Source: Stenopsyche tienmushanensis
Lineage: Eukaryota > Arthropoda > Insecta > Trichoptera > Stenopsychidae
NCBI GenBank assembly: GCA_008973525.1
Contig: WACJ01000323.1
Span: 273,404 to 337,403 of the forward strand
Direction of reading: 5' to 3'
Length of the DNA stretch: 64,000 nucleotides
Below the pieces are notes generated by a model. That model saw only the letters and a program-made list of their open reading frames with translations, did not search any database and was not told the origin of the DNA. This document shows positions 56,912 to 64,000 of this stretch, piece by piece (within the stretch, counting starts at the first letter, position 1; the number at the start of each line of letters is the position of its first letter). The position numbers and the translations under genes were made by a program.

Positions 56912-58585
56912 ATTTATGAACGTTGTGGAATTAAATCGCATACGTTTCCTAACTGGGGCACGGTCTTATCTTTTGAATTGTAGATACACGTTTGATAGAT
57001 TATATCAACATTTGCAATTTTAATCACATGTTTGCAAACGTCACTAAATACAAATTATTAATAGTCATTGTAAAAATTAGATACCATCGTAATAAATTAT
57101 GTAATGTTTTCTTTTTGCGGCCGTCAATATATATTATTTTTATGTAAATTCGATATAAAGTAATCAATTACACCTCTTCAAATATTTGCTCCCCGCGACT
57201 ACAGATGTTATAAATCAATTTTATTATGATGAGCTTGGAAAAAACGCTGTTTATCGTCGTTTAAATAAGTTTTGGTTTTTAATTAATTGATATCAAAAAC
57301 ATTTTGTCTGAATCCGTTTACGCACTCAGTCGCGCCAATGCCGATTGTACGTTTTTGTATTTATACTTTTGCAAATTCTCTATCGATGTGATTTTATGCC
57401 ATATTTTATCTCGGCAAAATGCGTCAATGCTATTACTAAAGAGCTGTTTCCTTATATCTTACCGATGTTTTGTTTTTTTTAATTTTTTTTTGGAAATGAT
57501 AACCCTGAGATATGATTGCCATGTACGTTAATTAATATGTCATCAATAAAATGTTACTACGTCTGAGCCGACTTGACCCCCTGTAAGCGTGATAGCTTGA
57601 CGAATATTTATCTTTCACGACCCCACTGTGCGAATGTCTCACATTAAAATATCACCCGTCGGATGTGTGCAATGAATGTTATTGAAATATTATATTAGCA
57701 AAATGCATTATCAAACTGTCTGCGTATAACTAGCTTACTGATAAGCCTTATCTTTCATTTTGATGAAATAGTTTATTCACCGAAATATTCCTTGATCGTG
57801 ACTTTAATTCAATTGAAATTCATTGGTTAATAATTATATTTCATATAATACGTATAAGAGAATTTGCAATTTCTGCAATATCAAATGATCGTGCATTTGA
57901 AGGCCCCCCCAATAATTATATATATAAGGTCAATAATCATATTTAAGCATCTATTTTAATAGTGTAATTTTATTCGCGATATATAGTCCAAGGCTAGGAT
58001 GTATGATTTTTTTTTGTTGTAGAATTTATCGCAAAATATTCCTAATTTTTTTAATTAAAAAATGATGTTTATACAATTAAAATAAACAATACTTGACTTA
58101 CAAACTGATTTATTCGAATTATTGCGTAAATGTGATTGATCTCTGACCGCCCCACTCGAGTTGAATACCATATGCCGTCGATGATAAGCAAAATGCCTGG
58201 GTCACAATAAAACGCCACGCGTTTGCCTCCACGGCAGTCGCTCTCATTGCATCGTCGTTGAACATTGCTTTCACGAGCTCACGGAATCATCTCGCGGAGT
58301 TGTGTTTGAACACCGTCGCTCTCGTTTGCCACCGAAGCTGCAGATTTTTGTGCACACAAATATACATCGTCGATTGCGAGAAAACAGCTCACAATAACTG
58401 GGCTGTGAAGGCGGTCTATTCGTTGCTGTGTTTCGTCCATTGTCTGCGCTGCCGTTTCGAGAACTACCAGAAAATCAACGTACCTCCGAGCTGACGCGCT
58501 ATTCTTCGGCAAATATTTTAATTAAAAGTGCCGTCAATTGTCACAAGCTTTCATGCATCAAATCTCGGAATCAACTGCTATCAAA
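56912..58585. other. Intergenic, then GC-richer promoter-like block
   Basis: 56.9-58.1 kb is AT-rich with nothing recognised apart from a poly-C run near 57906. At 58.19-58.50 kb the DNA becomes clearly GC-richer and CpG-containing. It is open on both strands but has no domain; this is probably the promoter and leader of the SLC25A38 gene downstream. Confidence 0.4.
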
Positions 58586-60848
58586 ATGTCTATCAGTCTT
58601 TTCCGCGTGAACCCCATCTATTATTCCGACTACTCCGATACGATTGCTGCCGCACGCTGTTATATTTAATACATTTGTCTAAGAACACATGTTTTGTATT
58701 AATAACAGCATCGTTTCTACAATTTAAACACATTCGTTTTAAAAAGTCTTTGGAATCTTATTCCCACCTTGATCTTGTTGAATATTTGAATTTACTTCTT
58801 GGATTAATATTTCATTGGAAAAACTACAGTCTGATTTTAAATAATTAAGTATAAGTCGCGTCGGACTGATTAAGTATACACTGAAGATGGATTTAACTGT
58901 TAGTATTATATGCTTTATAAATTATTAAGATGATGTGTTTGTAATATTATGGCATTAATAATTGTTTTATCTTTAACAGTACCATCCGTATTTAAGGCGT
59001 TTTTGGCTGGTTCCTTCTCCGGAACATTTAGCACCATCTTATTTCAGCCGCTAGATCTCGTAAAGACCAGATTACAAAGCACGTCTCCAGTACAAACTAC
59101 TGTTGAGTAAGTAAAAATATCATTAAATACATTTATTTTAAAACTGAAACTAAGTCATTAACTAAATAATTAAACATTGTTTTATTTTTTTACAGTCGCG
59201 TGCAACCTGGCATGATAAGTATTTTTACCAACATTGTGAAGCAAAATCAAATTGTTGGATTATGGCGCGGTATGGTACGGTATGTATCTTTAAACTTATT
59301 TTTATATCTATCTATCAAACCGCATGCTTATAACGGCTCTGAATCAATTGTTTTGTAGCATTAAACTCATTGTTTATGTTATATTTTAAATAAATTAATG
59401 AATAAATAAAGACATGGGCGAGAGATGTAATCTTAATTGCTATTTGGTCATTGTCCATTATTGCACTATGCTATCCAAACGTTTGTTATGTAATAAAAAT
59501 GCTTGATTGATGTAGTTCAATGAGGCCATTATGCATGAGTTCATTACAAATTGAACCTTATCGATAGCGGTCGTTTTATTAAAAAAAGCCGACAGCTAAT
59601 GCATATAATTAAACCTCGTTATTCCCTTGATACGACGAGAGTTATACGTATATTTTTTTGTACGAGATATAACATTAATATTTCCCGTATATATTTTATT
59701 ATCGCAATGGCGTGTGTGCAAGATGAGGTCCAATGTTTATCGATGCTTTTATAGAAAACAAATATTTTTATCAATATTTAATAGTCCAAACTATTATTCA
59801 ACTTTATTCATGTATTTTATTAGAGCAAAACTATGTTAGAATAATTTAAAAGCAATCAAAATATTTATAAATTCAGAAATGTGTTAATGTATGAATATAC
59901 ATTCTTTGGCTGTTAACATATGTTGTTTGAAGCGCAAGTGTTAATGTATTGTTTTCTTTTAATTTTTAGTCGATCGCGCGTTGCGTACCTGGTGTTGGAT
60001 TGTATTTCTCATCTCTTCACTGGTTGAAAGGCACGTTGGAGGCTTCTCAACCTGGCAAAGAGTTTAGCGCTCTTCAAATGGTTGGACTCGGTGTCGTAGC
60101 ACGTACAATGAGCGGAGTTGCATTAATTCCATTTACTGTCGTAAAGACTAGGTAAATTTATTTCCGTAACATAACACTAATATCGTTGTATTATTTAGAA
60201 ATACATAATAAACTTACATTTTTACGTTGCTATTTTGCAGATTTGAATCAGGCGTTTATGGCTACAATAGCGTGTTTGGCGCTTTGCGTGATATTTGGAG
60301 AATCGAAGGACTTCGAGGGATGTATTGCGGACTTGGGCCAACCCTCGCCAGAGATGCACCGTTCTCTGGATTATACCTCATGTTCTATTCCCAAGGAAAA
60401 AAAGCTATTCCAAAAGGTAAGATTTATATCATATATTTTGCTTGAAAACAACGGATCTCTCGTTCGTTATTCAATATTGACGTATACACATTTTTTACAA
60501 TTTAACATATATTTTAAATGCGTATTATTTATGATTCAATTTTAATTTTTGCTTGCAGAATGGTTCCAATCTCCTACTCAAGCAAGTGCCTTACATTTTG
60601 TTTGCGGTATAACAGCTGGTGTCATGGCGTCTATAGTCACCAATCCAGCTGACGTCATCAAAACTAGAATGCAATTGTATCCGGATAAATTTCCGAATGT
60701 ACTCAGTGCAGCTATACACATTCAACAGACGCACGGTCTATCAGGTTACATGCAGGGTATCGTACCAAGAATGCTTCGCCGCACCCTTATGGCAGCAATG
60801 GCTTGGACTATTTACGAGCAAATAACTCGTAATATCGGCTTGAAATAA
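58586..60848 (+). CDS. SLC25A38: SLC25A38 mitochondrial glycine carrier (Hem25-like)
   Basis: Inner-membrane carrier importing glycine for heme synthesis. Well-supported exons: 58980-59106, 59196-59274, 59970-60151, 60241-60416 and 60559-60848, all phase-consistent. Three mitochondrial-carrier repeats are present, with signatures [12 protein letters not shown] (about 59050), [13 protein letters not shown] (60130-60250) and [14 protein letters not shown] (60640-60680), the PX[D/T]xxK(T/S)R pattern. The family phrases [35 protein letters not shown] and [15 protein letters not shown] also match SLC25A38. The first exon is uncertain: the second must be entered in phase 1, and the best candidate is 58586-58658 (ATG in AAAATGTCT), with a weak donor GTTATA. 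That would give 308 aa, close to the human 304. Exon 3 ends at ATG|GTACGG, omitting one proline relative to the human protein. An AATAAA overlaps the stop. Confidence 0.9.
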
Positions 60849-62375
60849 AATCTATTTTATATTAGATGATTTTCTCATTTTAAAGCCTGCGTTATAGAAC
60901 ATGTTTATAGCGTGCATTGGTGCAAGGCGTAGAATATTTAATTCGTATTAATAACTATATGATGTTATCGCAGAAGAAACTTTACTATTGTTTTTATGCC
61001 AAAGTATATATCCGTAGGTTATATTTGCATGGATTGTTTATTAATTTTATAAAATCTATATTAGATTAGTAAATGTCCTTAAACACTATATTTCCTATGT
61101 ATAATGAATTTTAACTGAAATAATCGTAGATTATTTGTTTCTCATAGTCTATAATTTTGAGAATATTTTGATGTTTATTCATGTGTAAGGACATTTAATG
61201 AGGTATGCATAAGATATCATCGCCAGGCTTTTATGACCACGGTAAAATAACGTTAAAGCTGGCTGCTGTGTTTTCGAAACGTTCCTTTAAAATATTTCAC
61301 ATGTACCTGTTTTCATCGCCACTTTTAGGACTCGTGAAAAATCACAAGCGTATCGATATGATTCCCATTTTTTTCACTATGCACTAAATGTGTTAGATTG
61401 TATACGATTTTCGCTCAGATGGGAATCTGATTTTCTACTGCGCGCTATAAAGTATTAGGACACAAAACGATTTTTTCTACATCCGGGTCATACCCCATGT
61501 GTAATCGTCATATTTTTTCACTCGAATGATAAAGCATATGGACTTTGTTTAGTTGCTACATTGATTTGACATTTATCACAATGCTTTTGCGCATATTGAA
61601 TGTGTTCACGTCACTGTTTAAATTCTTCATATTTAAAGAATAGATCTGTTATCATTAAACCGATTGTGCCCTGATAAATTAAAAATTGTACATGAAGTGT
61701 TTAAATTTAAATAAATATATTTTTATATACATTTTTATTTATTGTAATATTTTTTTGATTATTATAAATAAAATTTTCAAAATAATAAAGCGGTTTTTCA
61801 TTTTTTTATTTTTACATTTTAAACTATTTCAAGATTTATGTATTGCATATATATGAAAGCATTTTAATTTTACAACGAAATCATCCTACATTTTTTCTTG
61901 ATTTTATTACAAAAATCAAAACTGCGTTTAGATTAAAAATTCAATGACTTTAATAAAAAGATAATTTTAATTTACGTAAAAAATAAGAAGACTTTGATTT
62001 TAAAACAAATGCGTATATTTAATAAATGGGTTTTAAAGAGTAGCTTAAAATTTAAATATGATTTTATAAATAAAATTGATTCAATTTATAATAAATTCCA
62101 TACAAAAGATTAAGTCTTTCACCATAACGGATTCAATTTATTTTTGATAATTTAAAATATGAAACATGATAATGCTCAATATTCGTTCGAATCAACGACA
62201 AAATAAGTAGGACATATTAATAAACGCTTAAGGCCAAATTGTTATTGTTGCCGTTGCTGTCAAAAATCTGTCATTTAAAAAATTCGTAATACATTAACAA
62301 TTACACGATATTCCACGTTAAACCTGTAAAAATAACTTCCTTAATTTAATCATACTAAAATTTAATTTGTAAAAA
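60849..62375. other. Intergenic, AT-rich
   Basis: Very AT-rich, no coding frame. Contains several AATAAA sites that could serve the SLC25A38 transcript, and simple A/T runs near 61.7-62.1 kb. Confidence 0.4.
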
Positions 62376-63087
62376 ATGTCACCAACCGCCGCTTGGACTA
62401 GAAAAGAAAAATTTGCTCTATTAAACGCCCTATACAAATATGGTCCAAACGACATTGAATCGCTGAGCAAAAAAGTGCCAAATAAAACGTTAGAAGCTCT
62501 CACGCGTCGACTCAATCTTTATAAAAGAATCGCCAGAAAAGAAACCGTCTATAAGATCTGTAAGACAGGCAGTCGATAAAGCACATTTTTCTTACGGAAG
62601 AAATAAAATTTGGCCAAACTCTTCCAGCATTACCAGATGGCGGTGCCTAATCGAAGTCTTGTGCTCCGAGCGCTCTAAAAACAAGACTATCCGAGGCCAT
62701 CAGATTGATTGCACACCTTGAAGATCATCCTCCGCGGGAAGATTTCTCAAAATCGATTTAAAGTCAATCTATTTACACTTAGCATCCCTCATGGAAGGAA
62801 CCACGCCGCAGGATTTAAATCCGGAATCGAGAGAATATCTCATCAACGAAATGATTGAACTTTCGAAAACGGGCAAAAGTAACAGTTTTCTCAAACGAAA
62901 TAAACTTTGTTCATAATGTGTCACGAATTTTTCCCAACGAGAAAGTCCCAGTATTAAAGTGAATACACCGACGTCGAGTGCTTTAGTGGATATAATTGGT
63001 TCGATCGCTTATAATCCGTTAGATGTGCCGGAGCATCTTTTATCAATGGATCAGAACGATACCGAAGAAAAACCTATTGTTAATTGA
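62376..63087 (+). pseudogene. SNAPC2-like gene with several frame breaks
   Basis: Resembles SNAPc subunit 2, part of the complex that starts snRNA transcription. Codons 1-67 are open and start with a SANT/Myb-like region (AAWTRKEKFALLNALYKYG, then EALTRRLNLYKRIARKE). After that, continuity needs about five frame changes: to VRQAVDKAHFSYGRN near 62560, EAIRLIAHLEDHPPREDFSK near 62700, KSIYLHLASLMEGTTPQDLN near 62760, then a segment with FPNEKVPVLK, and finally SALVDIIGSIAYNPLDVPEH up to a stop at 63085. SNAPC2 has a comparable mid-region (short helical DFxxIYxxL block) and end (NPLxVP). There are no introns. Either a recently dead retrocopy, or a living intronless gene with assembly indels. 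Family call is moderate. Confidence 0.6.
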
Positions 63088-64000
63088 ATGATTAATTTAT
63101 GCAAAACTCGAGATGTAACAATTTGTTTGGGGTTTTTTTTCTCCATTTTACTTTGTAACGCGATAGTTTAATTGACTATTTTATTGTTGTTTAAACAATA
63201 AGTTTACCAATAAAAGGTATTTACGGCTAAAAATTGTTTTACTTACTTGTTTTTTTTAATCAATCTTTCAAAACTAAATCCACGATTTACTCTGCTTTTA
63301 TAATGTTTTTTGGGTACAATCCTGTTAATGGGTGCAAATTTATTGTTTACATATTTTTAATATAGTTACATATTGTAAGTCAAACATTCTTTATACAATT
63401 TACAATGACTCAACCAGATATGAATCAAAATGATGACGTGGTATCTTCAGTGTCGTGTATTACGCTTTTTTTGCCAATCCTCACAGTTTCTCGACGTTCT
63501 GTGTGTCGTAAGCACCGAAATTTGAAATACAGCTTCTTGCAATTCTTTAGTCTTGTATCCGCACCAACTGTCTAAGTATACCGGGTTTAATATTTTCTAA
63601 AATTGCTGCCATCAATGTCTTTGTACTGTGATTGGGCGCTTTGACCAAAAACCACCAGGAAAAAAGGCTTTTGAGATGTGACAGAATAAATCACGATCCA
63701 GCAATGAATTACCGATTTAAGAGAGATACAAAAATTAAATTTCATCATTTATTGTTGTGGCATCAATATCTGAACATCAATAATCAATACTTTAAAATGA
63801 ACTATTATTTTTATAAATAGTTTATTTATCTACAATTATAAAGAAGGAGCTAAATAAAAATGAAGCGTTGATTATTTACATGTTCTTTTTTATGGTTGAA
63901 ATTACAAATGTATCAAATGAGGTATGGGTATATAAAAAATAATAAAATGAGTATCACAGCGTTTGAATATATTATTCATTTATCCAAGTAAAAAATCTCT
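63088..64000. other. End of window, AT-rich
   Basis: Apart from the Merlin-like scrap, no gene is recognised. AATAAA at about 63213, downstream of the SNAPC2-like sequence, could be its polyadenylation signal. Confidence 0.4.
63430..63690 (-). mobile_element. Merlin/ISXO2-like transposase scrap
   Basis: Minus-strand frames give TLMAAILENIKPG (about 63625-63590) followed, after a shift, by DSWCGYKTKELQEAVFQ (about 63570-63520). This resembles the ISXO2/Merlin DDE core (DSWRGYxxKELxxxGFxH). Short and broken; no termini found. Confidence 0.4.

Noticed and set aside
58258..58512. Overlapping 78- and 77-codon ORFs on both strands before SLC25A38
   Set aside because: The plus frame has no ATG at its start. 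Both are explained by low stop density in a GC-richer promoter-like block.
1..64000. CRISPR array, operons, bacterial genes
   Set aside because: Spliced genes, AATAAA signals and insect-type transposons show eukaryotic nuclear DNA. No regularly spaced repeats were seen.

Overview
This is an AT-rich insect-type nuclear genomic window. Genes have many short exons bounded by GT-AG introns. One of them is a BAG co-chaperone resembling insect starvin, and another is a ZAD-type C2H2 zinc-finger gene, a family expanded in insects. Interspersed DNA transposons are dense (Helitron, piggyBac, hAT, mariner, Tigger, TTAA-type MITEs). I cannot name the species or order from sequence alone. A repeat resembling the dispersed tails common in Lepidoptera and relatives is only a weak hint.

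Layout. 1-17.4 kb is a transposon graveyard: a decayed autonomous Helitron, a dead piggyBac, two dispersed repeat families and a 200-bp MITE whose empty site survives in a paralogous repeat. 17.6-21.3 kb holds a starvin-like BAG gene (+) with a heat-shock element and TATA box upstream. 24.0-29.2 kb holds VPS18 (-), nine coding exons, one intron of which is almost entirely a mariner. 30.0-31.4 kb is a two-exon gene (+) with a CENP-B/Tigger-type DNA-binding half and no transposase catalytic domain. 32.2-37.3 kb is a 17-exon coiled-coil gene (+) of the QRICH2/DUF4795 type. 39.5-46.2 kb is a ZAD plus about 16-finger C2H2 gene (+). 46.2-58.5 kb is mostly transposon-derived and includes back-to-back Helitrons inside a larger inverted-repeat structure, plus one or two orphan exon candidates. 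58.6-60.8 kb is SLC25A38 (mitochondrial glycine carrier, +). 62.4-63.1 kb is an intronless SNAPC2-like gene with several frame breaks, followed by a Merlin-like transposase scrap.

The host genes do not form a pathway. They are ordinary eukaryotic neighbours: proteostasis (starvin), endolysosomal tethering (VPS18), probable transcription factors (CENP-B-like, ZAD-ZNF), probable sperm flagellar structure (QRICH2-like), heme/glycine transport (SLC25A38) and snRNA transcription (SNAPC2-like). The exon models were built by hand from splice signals, reading phase and remembered family similarity. Phases close through VPS18 (982 aa), starvin (575 aa), the CENP-B-like gene (329 aa) and the zinc-finger gene (753 aa). 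No database search was run.

No clearly new multi-gene system was found. The best candidates for something undescribed are the transposase-derived CENP-B-like host gene with a novel C-terminal half, and the nested Helitron/inverted-repeat composite at 55.6-56.9 kb.
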